Shown: one piece after another, positions 1-9,059 of the stretch | Layout: every line of letters begins with the position of its first letter | Numbering within the stretch: position 1 is the first letter of the stretch | DNA from: an uncultured Spirochaetaceae bacterium | GTDB lineage: Bacteria > Spirochaetota > Spirochaetia > Treponematales > Treponemataceae | Direction of reading: 5' to 3' | NCBI GenBank assembly: GCA_902792795.1 | Contig: CADBBB010000004.1 | Span: 1 to 64,000, forward strand | DNA length: 64,000 nt | Notes under the pieces: model-generated | The model's input: the letters and a program-made list of their open reading frames with translations, nothing else | Told to the model about the DNA's origin: nothing | Database searches by the model: none | Position numbers and translations under genes: made by a program

Positions 1-2
1 GC

Positions 3-89
3 GTTGTGGCCAACCAGCATGGCTTTGAAAAGCGTCCGCAATTCGCGGCCAGTCAGGAAGCCCAGTCCGCTCCCAAGGTTGAATTTTAG
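3..89 (+). CDS. lemA: LemA family protein, C-terminal end (partial)
   Basis: Only the last 28 codons lie in the window. They end with a Gly-Phe-x-x-Arg-Pro-x-Phe segment followed by a Gln-x-Ala-Pro-Lys-Val-x-Phe tail, which is the usual LemA C-terminus. LemA proteins are small membrane-anchored helical proteins of unclear function. The stop codon overlaps the GTG start of the next gene, and the next two genes encode TPM-domain proteins. The lemA plus TPM (YgcG-type) neighbourhood is common in bacteria and supports the call. The start and most of the protein lie upstream of the window. Confidence 0.75.
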   Translation, partial: VVANQHGFEKRPQFAASQEAQSAPKVEF

Positions 90-787
90 TGAACGTCAAG
101 ACGCTTGTAAAAAAACTTAAGCTTTCCAAAGAAGCCTTGGAGCGGGTCAGCCAAACGATAAGGCGCGCGGAAGAAAACACCAGCGGCGAAATAGTTTTGG
201 CTCTCGCGGCGGAATCCAGCGACTATTCCTTTTGGGAATTGTTCGCGGCGATGATTGCGTCGTTGGCGGCCGCGATTTGCGCGTTTCCTTTTGCTGGAAA
301 AATCCGGGCCTTTGACGAGGCGCGCAATTGGAGCGCGAGCGAATGGACGCTTCCCGCGATTTATGTCTTTGCCGCCTTCTTTTTGGTCCTGCTCTTTTTT
401 GTTTTGATAAACGCGCTCGTTCCGCTTGACCGTCTTGTTATTCCAAAATTTTTTAAGGACAAAATGGTGAGCGACCGGGCGGAGCGCGCCTTTTGCGAAT
501 GTTCAGTTTATGACACGCGGGAACGCACCGGCATTTTGATTTTTGTCTCCTGCTTGGAAAAGCAAGTTCGCGTTTTGGCCGACAAGGGAATCGCGCAAAA
601 AATCGGGCCGGACTTGTGGCAGCTTATTGCCAACGGCCTTGCGGAAGAAATTGGCAAGAACAATGCCGAGGCGGCCTTTTGCGAGGCGGTGGAAAAATGC
701 GGCGACCTTTTGGCGCAATATTTTCCCGCCGACAAAAACGACAATCCCGACGAGCTTGACAATGGAGTTGTGATTTTAGAACGATGA
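89..787 (+). CDS. TPM-domain membrane protein (YgcG-like)
   Basis: A 232-residue protein with a GTG start overlapping the upstream lemA stop (TAGTG). It has two hydrophobic segments, roughly residues 48-68 and 85-112, flanked by soluble parts. The N-terminal part has a Thr-Ser-Gly-Glu-Ile-Val motif and the part after the membrane segments has Arg-Thr-Gly-Ile-Leu-Ile-Phe-Val-Ser, both features of TPM-fold proteins. TPM domains occur in YgcG-type envelope proteins and in thylakoid phosphatase-like proteins; the biochemical role here is unknown. Its last codons overlap the start of the next TPM gene by four bases, so the pair is probably translationally coupled. Confidence 0.7.
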   Translation: MNVKTLVKKLKLSKEALERVSQTIRRAEENTSGEIVLALAAESSDYSFWELFAAMIASLAAAICAFPFAGKIRAFDEARNWSASEWTLPAIYVFAAFFLVLLFFVLINALVPLDRLVIPKFFKDKMVSDRAERAFCECSVYDTRERTGILIFVSCLEKQVRVLADKGIAQKIGPDLWQLIANGLAEEIGKNNAEAAFCEAVEKCGDLLAQYFPADKNDNPDELDNGVVILER

Positions 788-1587
788 AAAAATTTTTGTT
801 CGCGCTTTTTGCGGCCGCCCTTTTGGCCGCCCCGATTTTTTCGCTTGAAGTTCCCGCGCTTGCGGGGCCGGTCATGGACTTGGCCGGAATCATGTCTCCG
901 GACGCGCGCGGCAAGTTGGAGGACTACCTTTTGCGGGTGGACAGAAACTCTTCCGCGCAAATCGTTGTCCTTACAATTCCGTCGCTAGAAGGCGAGTCTT
1001 TGGAAGAGTATTCCATAAAGGTCGCGCGGGAATGGCGGCTTGGCCGCGCGGAGGACAGCAAGGGTGTCTTGCTTTTGGTGGCCTACGGGGAGCGCAAGAT
1101 TCGCATAGAAGTTGGCTACGGAGCGGAAGGCGATTTGACGGACGCCAAGTGCGGCTTGATTATTCGCAACGTCATCGCGCCCGAGTTTAAGGGCGGCGAC
1201 TATTCGGAAGGAATCGTGAAGGGCGCCAAGGCGATTGCGGGCGTTGTGGCCGCCGACGCGGAAGGCCAAAAAATAATCGCGGACAACGGCGATGACATCG
1301 ATCCCGCCTCCGCCATCGCGACTATTATTTTCTTCGCGCTTTATTTCTTTATGTTTACCGGAAGCCTTTCCACAAAATTCCGCGCCTTGCAATGGCTTCC
1401 TTGGGCCGCCTGGTTCATCCGCAAGGCCAACGGCCCGCGCACCGGAAGCCAAAAATTTTACGACGAATATTACGGCGGCCATTTGCGCTCGACAGGTTTT
1501 GGCGGAAGCGGCTTTAGTATCGGCGGCGGCGGATTTGGCGGCCGCGGCGGAGGCTTTGGCGGCGGCGGCGCTTCAGGTGGATGGTAG
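784..1587 (+). CDS. Secreted TPM-domain protein with glycine-rich tail (YgcG family)
   Basis: A 267-residue protein. Residues 1-20 form a cleavable-looking signal peptide. Residues about 25-150 form a TPM domain with motifs such as VMDLAGIMSP, QIVVLTIPSLEG and RKIRIEVGYGAEG. A transmembrane segment lies near 177-193, and the last 30 residues are almost pure Gly with Phe, Arg and Ser. The signal-TPM-TM-Gly-rich order is the classic YgcG architecture, and the LemA neighbour fits. The start overlaps the preceding gene by four bases. The protein is probably anchored in the inner membrane with the TPM domain outside. No enzymatic function is claimed. Confidence 0.8.
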   Translation: MKKFLFALFAAALLAAPIFSLEVPALAGPVMDLAGIMSPDARGKLEDYLLRVDRNSSAQIVVLTIPSLEGESLEEYSIKVAREWRLGRAEDSKGVLLLVAYGERKIRIEVGYGAEGDLTDAKCGLIIRNVIAPEFKGGDYSEGIVKGAKAIAGVVAADAEGQKIIADNGDDIDPASAIATIIFFALYFFMFTGSLSTKFRALQWLPWAAWFIRKANGPRTGSQKFYDEYYGGHLRSTGFGGSGFSIGGGGFGGRGGGFGGGGASGGW

Positions 1588-1626
1588 CGGCAAGCCCAAA
1601 CAGCCGTACTTTTATAGGAGTGAACG

Positions 1627-2850
1627 ATGCAGCAAATCATTACAAGTCTTTTAGAGACGGACATGTACAAGTTCAGCATGGGGCAGGCGATATTCCACCA
1701 GTTCCCAAGCTACATGACGATGTGGGACTTTAAGTGCCGCAACAAGGGCGTGAAGTTCACGCATGAGATGGTGGAAGAAATCCGCAGGCAAATCAAATCC
1801 TATTGTGAGCTTTCCTTTACCGAGGACGAGCTGGACTACCTTAAGAAAATCGAATGGATTAAGCGCGACTACGTTGACTACTTGCGCTTGTGGCATCCGC
1901 GCTTTGAGGAATTTAAAATCCGCGCCACGGATACTGGCTGCGGGCTTGAAATAGAAACCTTCGGCACTTGGGCCAACACTTCCTTTTACGAAATTCCCAC
2001 GCTGGCGATTGTAAACGAAGTTTACTTTAGGATGGGCCACAATTACGACGAGCTTTACAAAAGCTTTAAGGAGCGCGCGGACAAAAAAGTAGCGGCCTTG
2101 GCTGACGGAACTTGGAACATCGGAGGCTTTTCGGAATTTGGAATGCGCCGCCGCCTTAGCTCCGAGGCCCAGGAATACGTGATTCAAAAAATCTTGGACG
2201 CGCAAAAAAAAGGCTTCAAGGATTCCTTCTTTGTGGGAACGAGCAACGTCCTTCTTGCCAAAAAAATGGGCGTTAAGCCAATCGGCACTATGGCGCACGA
2301 GTTTGTCCAGTGCGTGGGCCAGGGCGACAGAAAGCATAATCCCGCGTATTCAAACTGGTTCATGCTTGAAGCCTGGGTCAAGGAATACGGCGTTCTTAAC
2401 GGAATCGCGCTCACAGACACCGTGGGCACGGAAGTCTTTTTGCGCGACTTTAGAAAAACCTACGCCACGCTCTTTAGCGGCGTCCGCCACGACTCGGGCG
2501 ACCCCTACGCTTGGGGCGAGCGCTTGATCGAGCACTACAAGTCGCTTGGCATCGACCCCAAGACCAAGTCTCTCATGTTCAGCGACAGCCTTGACTTTGA
2601 GCGCGCGTCCGCCATTTACGCGCATTTTAAGGACAAGGCCCGCGTGGCTTTTGGAATCGGAACCTACCTCGCCAACGACACCGACGTGGAGCCGCTCAAC
2701 ATTGTCATGAAAGTGACCGAATGCAACGACGGCCCCGTGGCCAAGCTTTCCGACGTTGAAGGAAAGAACATGTGCAAGGACCCCGCCTACATCGACTACC
2801 TTACCCGTGCCATCAAATGGCGCCTTGAGCACAAGGAACTGGATTTTTAG
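1627..2850 (+). CDS. pncB: Nicotinate phosphoribosyltransferase
   Basis: A 407-residue enzyme converting nicotinate plus PRPP to nicotinate mononucleotide, the first step of the Preiss-Handler route to NAD. The N-terminus (LLETDMYKFSMGQAIF) is typical of the family. GTMAHE near residues 220-225 carries the histidine that is phosphorylated in characterised NAPRTases, and RHDSGDPYAWGE contributes to the phosphoribosyl site. The length matches the short bacterial PncB form. A clear ribosome-binding site (TAGGAG) precedes the ATG. It lies 39 bases after the TPM gene and may be cotranscribed, but no functional link is evident. Confidence 0.95.
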   Translation: MQQIITSLLETDMYKFSMGQAIFHQFPSYMTMWDFKCRNKGVKFTHEMVEEIRRQIKSYCELSFTEDELDYLKKIEWIKRDYVDYLRLWHPRFEEFKIRATDTGCGLEIETFGTWANTSFYEIPTLAIVNEVYFRMGHNYDELYKSFKERADKKVAALADGTWNIGGFSEFGMRRRLSSEAQEYVIQKILDAQKKGFKDSFFVGTSNVLLAKKMGVKPIGTMAHEFVQCVGQGDRKHNPAYSNWFMLEAWVKEYGVLNGIALTDTVGTEVFLRDFRKTYATLFSGVRHDSGDPYAWGERLIEHYKSLGIDPKTKSLMFSDSLDFERASAIYAHFKDKARVAFGIGTYLANDTDVEPLNIVMKVTECNDGPVAKLSDVEGKNMCKDPAYIDYLTRAIKWRLEHKELDF

Positions 2851-3010
2851 CCGCTCGCGCCGTCCGCCCCTTTTCGCGCCGCTTTTTGGTCTTACAATCC
2901 TTTTTTTGCTCCCGCCGCTTAATTTAAGATTCCCCTAAATTTCGCCGAAAATCTAATGATAGGGATAGCCACGCCCGCGCGGCTTCCTTGCGCTTTGTTC
3001 CGCGCATATA

Positions 3011-3039
3011 TAGAACAAAAGCGCGAAATTCGGTATAAT
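3011..3039 (+). promoter_or_regulatory. Candidate sigma-70 promoter for the adenylate cyclase operon
   Basis: A perfect TATAAT (3034-3039) is preceded, 17 bases upstream, by TAGAAC (3011-3016), a 3/6 match to TTGACA. It lies about 28 bases before the TTG start of the cyclase gene, and an AGGGG Shine-Dalgarno lies between them. The rest of the 2851-3066 gap shows no gene or strong terminator. The weak -35 box is the main doubt. Confidence 0.45.
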
Positions 3040-3066
3040 AGTTTAGTTTAAATTAGGGGCATTGTT

Positions 3067-4992
3067 TTGGCAGAGGAAAACGACGTAAAAAACGAGAAAG
3101 GCGAAAAGACCATAAAGGTCCGCTTTTCAATCGGCTTCAAGCTGGTTTTGATTGTTTCAATTTTGATAATCGTTTCGCTTGGCGCGATCACATACTTGGT
3201 CAACTTTTTTGTAAGCGACGACGTGCGCATAACCGCGGAGAACACAAATTTTGACGCCAACACCCGCTCGGCCAGCGCGGTCAAGAACACCATAGCGCAA
3301 ATGCGCTCCAACGCCCTTCTTTTGCTCGACGTAATTGCAAACTCAAACGGCTCGGACTACGTTGCCCGAAGTTCCTCGTCAATTTACTTTGACCGCAATC
3401 CTGACACGGCGGCGATTCTTCTTTTGTCGCAGGAAAATTTCCGCCACGGCGACAGCGACTTGCGCCTTGTCAACAGCAAGTTTTTCGCGCAGAACGAACT
3501 GGACGAAGACCAAATCGAAGTTTTCATCACGACGGAGCGGGAGACCATAGAGCGTTCCTTTGGCCAGGAAGTCACCGTTCTCAACGCCACTCCGTTTTTT
3601 GACTTTGGAACGATAGCGCTCGCGCTTCCGTGGAACGGCCGCGGAAAGAACGACGCGGCGATAATCATTTGCTCGTGCGAATCGCTGACTTCTTCTTTTG
3701 GCGGAAGCTCCGCCAGCACCTCTTATGTAATCAACAGCCGCGGCGACGTTTTGATTCACCCGGACTTTGAGACGATGCGCCTCAACGCCAATTTTTCGGA
3801 CTCGCCGCTCATCATTCAAATGCGCAAGAACAACGACGAAAACCGCCAGATTCTTTACACCGACAGCGACGGAAAAGAATACTTTGGCGCCTACCAAAAG
3901 CTGGAGCTGGGCGACCTTGGCGTAATTACCACAGTTCAGTCCGAATTGATTTTTGAAAACGTGCGCGCCACAACCAAGCGCAACATTTATCTTACGCTGG
4001 CGGTTTTGTTCGTGTCGATAATTTTTGTTTGGTTCTGGTCTTTGTCAATGAGCCGCCCGCTAAAAAAGCTTACGGTGGCCAGCGCGCAAATTGAGGAAGG
4101 CGATTACGACGTTCGTCTAAAGCCGCGCGGCCACGACGAAATAAGCGTGCTCACGCAGTCGTTTGGCCGGATGAGCGCGGGACTTGCCGAGCGCGAAAGA
4201 TTGAAGGACACCTTTGGCCGCTTCATTAACAAGGACATCGCGGAGAAGGCGGCGCGCGGCGAATTGGCTCTTGGCGGCGAGACAAAAACTTGCACGGTTT
4301 TCTTTAGCGACATCCGCTCGTTCACCGCGATTAGCGAAAAGCTTGAACCGTTTGAGGTCGTTGAATTTTTGAACCAATACATGACGCGCATGGTCGCCTG
4401 CGTAAACCAAACCAAAGGCGTGGTTGACAAATTTATCGGCGACGCGGTAATGGCCGTTTGGGGCGCGCCTGTCACAAGCGGAGACCCGGCGCTTGACGCC
4501 TTGCGATGCGTGCGCGCGGCGCTAATGATGCGCGCCTCCTTGCGCGAATTCAACGTTGGCCGCGGCGGAGACAAAAAGCCTATCATCAGAATTGGTTGCG
4601 GCATCAACACGGGACCGGTAATCGCGGGCCAGATCGGTTCAAACGAAAGAATGGAATATACGGTAATCGGCGACACGGTAAACTTCGCGTCGCGAACGGA
4701 GTCTTTGAATAAGCCGCTCCACACCGACATTCTTTTGACGGAAAACACTTACGAGCTTATAAAGGACTACGTTCTTGTGGAACAAATGCCTTCTGTCACC
4801 GTTAAGGGAAAGGCAAAGCCGGTCCACATGTACGCTGTAATAAACATGCCTTACGCGGAGGACATTCCGGGAGCGGGAAAAGACGGACCAAAGACAATGG
4901 CCGAGGTTCGGGATTTGTTAGGAATAGACGCTCCCGATTTGGCAACGGTAAACTTGGATGAAGAAGAAAAGAAGTACAAGATCCAAAAGTAG
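3067..4992 (+). CDS. Membrane adenylate/guanylate cyclase (class III) with sensor domain and HAMP
   Basis: A 641-residue receptor-type nucleotide cyclase. A transmembrane helix at about 24-49 and another at 306-328 bracket a roughly 255-residue extracytoplasmic sensor region, probably Cache-type. A HAMP linker follows at about 329-382, then a class III catalytic domain from about 395. The catalytic domain keeps VFFSDIRSFT and FIGDAVMAVWG (metal-binding aspartates) and VIGDTVNFASR (the transition-state Asn/Arg region), so it should be active. cAMP is the likely product, though the sequence alone does not exclude cGMP. The TTG start follows an AGGGG ribosome site. The 3' end overlaps the FecR-type gene by 35 bases, suggesting a shared operon. 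Confidence 0.9.
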   Translation: MAEENDVKNEKGEKTIKVRFSIGFKLVLIVSILIIVSLGAITYLVNFFVSDDVRITAENTNFDANTRSASAVKNTIAQMRSNALLLLDVIANSNGSDYVARSSSSIYFDRNPDTAAILLLSQENFRHGDSDLRLVNSKFFAQNELDEDQIEVFITTERETIERSFGQEVTVLNATPFFDFGTIALALPWNGRGKNDAAIIICSCESLTSSFGGSSASTSYVINSRGDVLIHPDFETMRLNANFSDSPLIIQMRKNNDENRQILYTDSDGKEYFGAYQKLELGDLGVITTVQSELIFENVRATTKRNIYLTLAVLFVSIIFVWFWSLSMSRPLKKLTVASAQIEEGDYDVRLKPRGHDEISVLTQSFGRMSAGLAERERLKDTFGRFINKDIAEKAARGELALGGETKTCTVFFSDIRSFTAISEKLEPFEVVEFLNQYMTRMVACVNQTKGVVDKFIGDAVMAVWGAPVTSGDPALDALRCVRAALMMRASLREFNVGRGGDKKPIIRIGCGINTGPVIAGQIGSNERMEYTVIGDTVNFASRTESLNKPLHTDILLTENTYELIKDYVLVEQMPSVTVKGKAKPVHMYAVINMPYAEDIPGAGKDGPKTMAEVRDLLGIDAPDLATVNLDEEEKKYKIQK

Positions 4993-7738
4993 CGTTCTTG
5001 GATTTTTCTTGACATTTATATTTCTTCTCTCATGCGCGACAGGCGCGGCTTGGAGCATAAAGAAATTTTATGAAAGCCTCAACGCCTCGCTTACAAAGCT
5101 TAACGAAAAGCCCATAGCCACAATCACCTTTAAATACAAGACGGCGCAAAGAAAATTTGAGGAGCGAATGATTTGGGACCGTTTGCGCCAACATTCCCCG
5201 GTATACAACGGAGACACAATCCGCACCGCGCCTGAGTCCGAGGCGACGATTTACTTTGAGGACGGAAACATAATGGACTTGGGCGAAAACACGATGGCCC
5301 AAGTTTTCTTCCACGACGGCCATGTTGAGACAAGCGTTTCCGGCGGAACTTTTGTCATCAATTCAAGCGGTTCGTCAAACGGCGTGATTGTCAACGCGGG
5401 AACGTCAAACGTTGTCGTCAACGCCGGCTCTTCCATAGGAGCGAGCGTTTCCCAAGAAAGCGGAACAAGCGTCAAAGTCGCAAGCGGCCAAGTCGTCTTT
5501 ACCGACGAAAATGGAATCACGCGCGCGATGGAAGAAGGGCAGGCCATCGCGCTTGACGCGAGCGGCGACGAGCAAATCATTCCGATAATCACAGTGTACG
5601 AGCCTGCTCCCAACGCAAAAGTTTTGGCCTTTGCCGGCGACAAGAAGGCCGTGGAATTTAAGTGGGCCGTCCAAAACATGGGAGCGGACGACGGCCTTGT
5701 TTTGCAAACGTCGCGCGACAAAAAATTTGAGGCCGTCGACCAAACGTTTGACTTGACCGGCCTTACGGAAACGTCGGTTGAATTTGAGGAAGGCATTTCT
5801 TATTGGAGAATGTATCCCAAAAAGGCCGGCCCCAAATATGACGCGCAAAGCAAGGTTAAAGTTTTTCTCGCGCCGCCGCCAAGCCTAATCGCGCCTGAGA
5901 GCCGTTCCACATATTCCTACAAAACAAAAATGCCGGACGTGCGCTTCTCTTGGTCCGCCGACGACGTTGTCACCGCATTTGACTTGGAAGTGGCTGACAA
6001 TCCAAGAATGGAAAACCCCGTCGTAACGCAAAGGACCACCACGCCGTCAAGCATCGTGTCAACTTTGGGAACGGGAACTTGGTACTGGCGCGTCACGCCC
6101 TTCTACACGCTAAACAACATCGGCCTTGGAAAGCCAAGCGAGACGCGCGCCTTCACCATAAGCCAGCGCCAGGGCTTGGAGCCGCCGGAATTGATTTTGC
6201 CAGCGCAAAACGAGCGCATAAACACGGCGCTAAAAGACCAAATAATCTTTTCTTGGAAAAACAATCCTGAGGCCGTGGGCTACGAAATAAAAATCGCGCA
6301 AGATCCGCAGTGCTACGACGTTAAAATCACCGAAAAGCCAAAATCAAATTTCTTTACGGTCAAGCCTTCGCAAGTTGACATGCAGGAAGGAACCTGGTAT
6401 TGGCGCGTGACGCAATACGACGCCGACGGCGACATCTCCGACCAATCCGAGGTGAGGAAATTCACCACGGACAAGGTGACCTTTGAGCAGCGCGCGCTTT
6501 ATCCGCCGGACAACTTTGTGACGGTCGACAGCGCCTTGTCGGAACTGCGCTTCACTTGGAAGACCAACATTCCTGGCGACAACAAATTCCAAATCGCGCG
6601 CGACAGGAACTTTACAAACCTTGTCGTTGACGAAATTGACAACGAAAAATTCTTCCAAGGCGCCAAGCTCGCGGGCGGACAATACTATTGGCGCATAAGC
6701 TCGGCCACGTCTCCCGACCAATACTCAACCGAGCCGCGCGCGCTGCGGGTTGCCGCGCAACTTACCGCGCCGGTTTTGACATACCCGCGCCAAGATGACG
6801 CGCTCGTTTCGCTTGGAACCTCATTGACGCGCTTTGCTTGGCGGCCTGTCGCGGACGCGGAGTATTACCTCTTTAATTTTTACGCAAAAGATAATTTGGC
6901 GGAACCTATCGTCTCCGAGCGCGTCTCGACAAGCTCAAAGGCCGTTGACTTGTCAAAGCTCGCCGACGGCGAATATTCTTGGTCGGTGCAAGCGGGCGTT
7001 GACGAAAGCGCCGTGACCGCGCGCCGCTTGAGCCCGATGTCGCAGGGCAATTTTAAGCTGGCCCAATTGCGAAAAATCCGCCTGCTTTATCCTGGAGACG
7101 GCGCGACGATCGACGGCCTGAGCGCCTTGCAGTATCCGGACAGCGCGCGGTGGGCTTGCGAGCAAGAGCTTAAGCAAGTTGTCTTGACGCTTTCCAAAAA
7201 TCCAAACGGCTATTCAAATCCGATTTTCACCGCGCGCTCTCCGGCGCAAATGATAAAGTTCCCGCGCCTGGAGCCTGGCGTTTACTATTGGACTGTGCGC
7301 GGAACCAACGCCGCCGGCCTAAACGCTTCCGCCGAAAAAGCCAACTACTTTACCGTTTCAAAAATTTCGGCCTTGCCAAAGCCGCTTTTGACGGCGCCGG
7401 CCAACAACACGGTTTACGGCGCGGCGCAAATCCGCGCTTCCCGTAAAATTTCTTTTGCGTGGCAGCCGGTTCCGAGCGCCACAAGCTACGCCTTTACGCT
7501 GCGCAACGAGCGCGGCCAAGTTTTGATAAGCAAGCGCGTCACCGAGCCTAGATACGAGCTGGGCGACATGGCGGTATTGAAAAACGGCCGCTTCACTTAT
7601 TCCGTGCAGGCAAGCCAAACGCTCTCAGACGGAACCTTGGCGCGGCGCAGTGAAATTAGCGCGAGCAACTTTACAATCAACCTGCCGGCGGCGGGCGACA
7701 TAGTAATTGACGACACGGGAGTTCTTTATGGAAATTAA
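4958..7738 (+). CDS. FecR-domain protein with fibronectin-like repeats
   Basis: A 926-residue protein with one N-terminal membrane segment (about 13-32; possible signal anchor). A FecR-like module follows at about 75-195, with a VYNGDTIRTAPESEATIYFEDG-like core. From about 205 to the end there are at least seven repeats of roughly 90 residues containing Trp-Tyr-Trp-Arg-Val or close variants (GTWYWRVTP, GQYYWRISS, GVYYWTVRG), which suggests tandem fibronectin/Ig-like beta domains. It is probably a periplasmic scaffold. It overlaps the cyclase gene upstream and the barrel gene downstream, so all are likely coexpressed. FecR domains elsewhere regulate sigma factors or bind peptidoglycan-exposed structures; none of that is shown here. 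Confidence 0.75.
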   Translation: MKKKRSTRSKSSVLGFFLTFIFLLSCATGAAWSIKKFYESLNASLTKLNEKPIATITFKYKTAQRKFEERMIWDRLRQHSPVYNGDTIRTAPESEATIYFEDGNIMDLGENTMAQVFFHDGHVETSVSGGTFVINSSGSSNGVIVNAGTSNVVVNAGSSIGASVSQESGTSVKVASGQVVFTDENGITRAMEEGQAIALDASGDEQIIPIITVYEPAPNAKVLAFAGDKKAVEFKWAVQNMGADDGLVLQTSRDKKFEAVDQTFDLTGLTETSVEFEEGISYWRMYPKKAGPKYDAQSKVKVFLAPPPSLIAPESRSTYSYKTKMPDVRFSWSADDVVTAFDLEVADNPRMENPVVTQRTTTPSSIVSTLGTGTWYWRVTPFYTLNNIGLGKPSETRAFTISQRQGLEPPELILPAQNERINTALKDQIIFSWKNNPEAVGYEIKIAQDPQCYDVKITEKPKSNFFTVKPSQVDMQEGTWYWRVTQYDADGDISDQSEVRKFTTDKVTFEQRALYPPDNFVTVDSALSELRFTWKTNIPGDNKFQIARDRNFTNLVVDEIDNEKFFQGAKLAGGQYYWRISSATSPDQYSTEPRALRVAAQLTAPVLTYPRQDDALVSLGTSLTRFAWRPVADAEYYLFNFYAKDNLAEPIVSERVSTSSKAVDLSKLADGEYSWSVQAGVDESAVTARRLSPMSQGNFKLAQLRKIRLLYPGDGATIDGLSALQYPDSARWACEQELKQVVLTLSKNPNGYSNPIFTARSPAQMIKFPRLEPGVYYWTVRGTNAAGLNASAEKANYFTVSKISALPKPLLTAPANNTVYGAAQIRASRKISFAWQPVPSATSYAFTLRNERGQVLISKRVTEPRYELGDMAVLKNGRFTYSVQASQTLSDGTLARRSEISASNFTINLPAAGDIVIDDTGVLYGN

Positions 7739-9059
7739 AAAACTCCTTGCCGCCTTGCTCTTGGCTTTAACTTTCTCGCCCGCGCTTTTTTGTCAGGAAA
7801 GCGATTCAAGCGCCGCGCCCGACAGTTCTAGTAAAGAAACAGTTTCTGGTTCCGCCGGCAGTTCCGGCCAGGAAAGCGCTTCTGATTCCGCGCCTGATTC
7901 CGACCGCTCGCGCTATACGATTTCCGCGATAGAGGCGCCCGACAACGGCCTAAACTATTACATCACCAAAGACGAAAACCAAGAATTCAAGTTTGTGCAA
8001 AAACTCAGTTGGAGCGCCGTTTCCGACATAAAGAATTATCGCATAACGATTCAGCGCAAGCAGGACGACGGAACATGGCTCGAAGTTTTGCAAAAGGACT
8101 TGTTTGAAAACAAGATAGAAGTTTCCTTGGAGGCGGGCCAATACCGCTTTCATGTCGGCGTCGTGAACTTGTTTGACCAGCTTGAAAAAAATTCAGACTG
8201 GAAATTTTTTGAAGTCCTAAAGGCCACGCAGCCAAAAATCGACGCGATGCAAACCGAATCCTTGATTTTGAATTCCAAAAAGGCGGACGGAATATTCACC
8301 CTTGACGGCGAAAACTTGACGCCCAACACAAAGTTCACGATGGAGCAAAAAAATTCCGAGCCGCCAAAAATCATCCAAGGAACCATTTTGAGCGTTTCTC
8401 CCGACGGAACAAGCGCGCAAGTTCAGTTCAACCTGGCCGAAATTAGCGAAGGCAAGTATGAAATTTACGCGCAAAACCCCGGCGGCCTGAGCGTCATTTC
8501 AAAATCGATTACGATTAAAAACAAAAAGGACCGCGCTTGGCGTTTCTTGGCCAGCGCCGGCTACACGTTCCCGTTGACTTTCTTTGACGGAACCTTTGAC
8601 AAATACACCGGAAACAATTATTATCCGATTTCCGGAACGGCAAAATTGGAATTGATTTCGTTCCGGACAAAAGCGGGCGACTTTGGCTTTGGCGCGGTAG
8701 GAAACTTTTCGATGTTCTCAAACGAGACTGACAAAATTTCAATGAGCGGAAAATACGCCAACGCGCTGGCTTGCTTGGTTTGGCAAAAATACATCGTTCC
8801 GCAAAAGCTCTGCGTCGACGTTCATGTTGGCGCCGGAGCCGCGCTTTTGTTTGACGTTGGATTTAAGAACAAGGTGGTGGACTCGGACAGCCCCAACATG
8901 CAAAGTTTGGCGCTTGCCTTTGGCGGCGGCTTGGGTATACAATATCATGTCGCCAAACACTTCTTTATAGAAGCGAACGTTGATTTTGTGGACGCCAAAT
9001 TCTCGGACATGAATTTGGGAATGTTGTATCCTTCGCTGAGCGTTGGAGGAATGTTTTGA
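7728..9059 (+). CDS. Outer-membrane beta-barrel protein (hypothetical)
   Basis: The ATG at 7728 is preferred to the in-frame TTG at 7707 because a GGGAG ribosome site lies 7 bases before it and a clean signal peptide (MEIKKLLAALLLALTFSPALFCQ) follows. The 443-residue product has a Ser/Asp-rich linker, a fibronectin-like segment (about 65-160), an IPT-like beta domain (about 175-260) and a C-terminal region of about 175 residues with alternating polar and aromatic strands ending in Gly-Met-Phe. A terminal Phe is typical of outer-membrane barrels. It overlaps the FecR gene by 11 bases. Function is unknown; it is most likely an envelope partner of its upstream neighbour. Confidence 0.65.
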   Translation: MEIKKLLAALLLALTFSPALFCQESDSSAAPDSSSKETVSGSAGSSGQESASDSAPDSDRSRYTISAIEAPDNGLNYYITKDENQEFKFVQKLSWSAVSDIKNYRITIQRKQDDGTWLEVLQKDLFENKIEVSLEAGQYRFHVGVVNLFDQLEKNSDWKFFEVLKATQPKIDAMQTESLILNSKKADGIFTLDGENLTPNTKFTMEQKNSEPPKIIQGTILSVSPDGTSAQVQFNLAEISEGKYEIYAQNPGGLSVISKSITIKNKKDRAWRFLASAGYTFPLTFFDGTFDKYTGNNYYPISGTAKLELISFRTKAGDFGFGAVGNFSMFSNETDKISMSGKYANALACLVWQKYIVPQKLCVDVHVGAGAALLFDVGFKNKVVDSDSPNMQSLALAFGGGLGIQYHVAKHFFIEANVDFVDAKFSDMNLGMLYPSLSVGGMF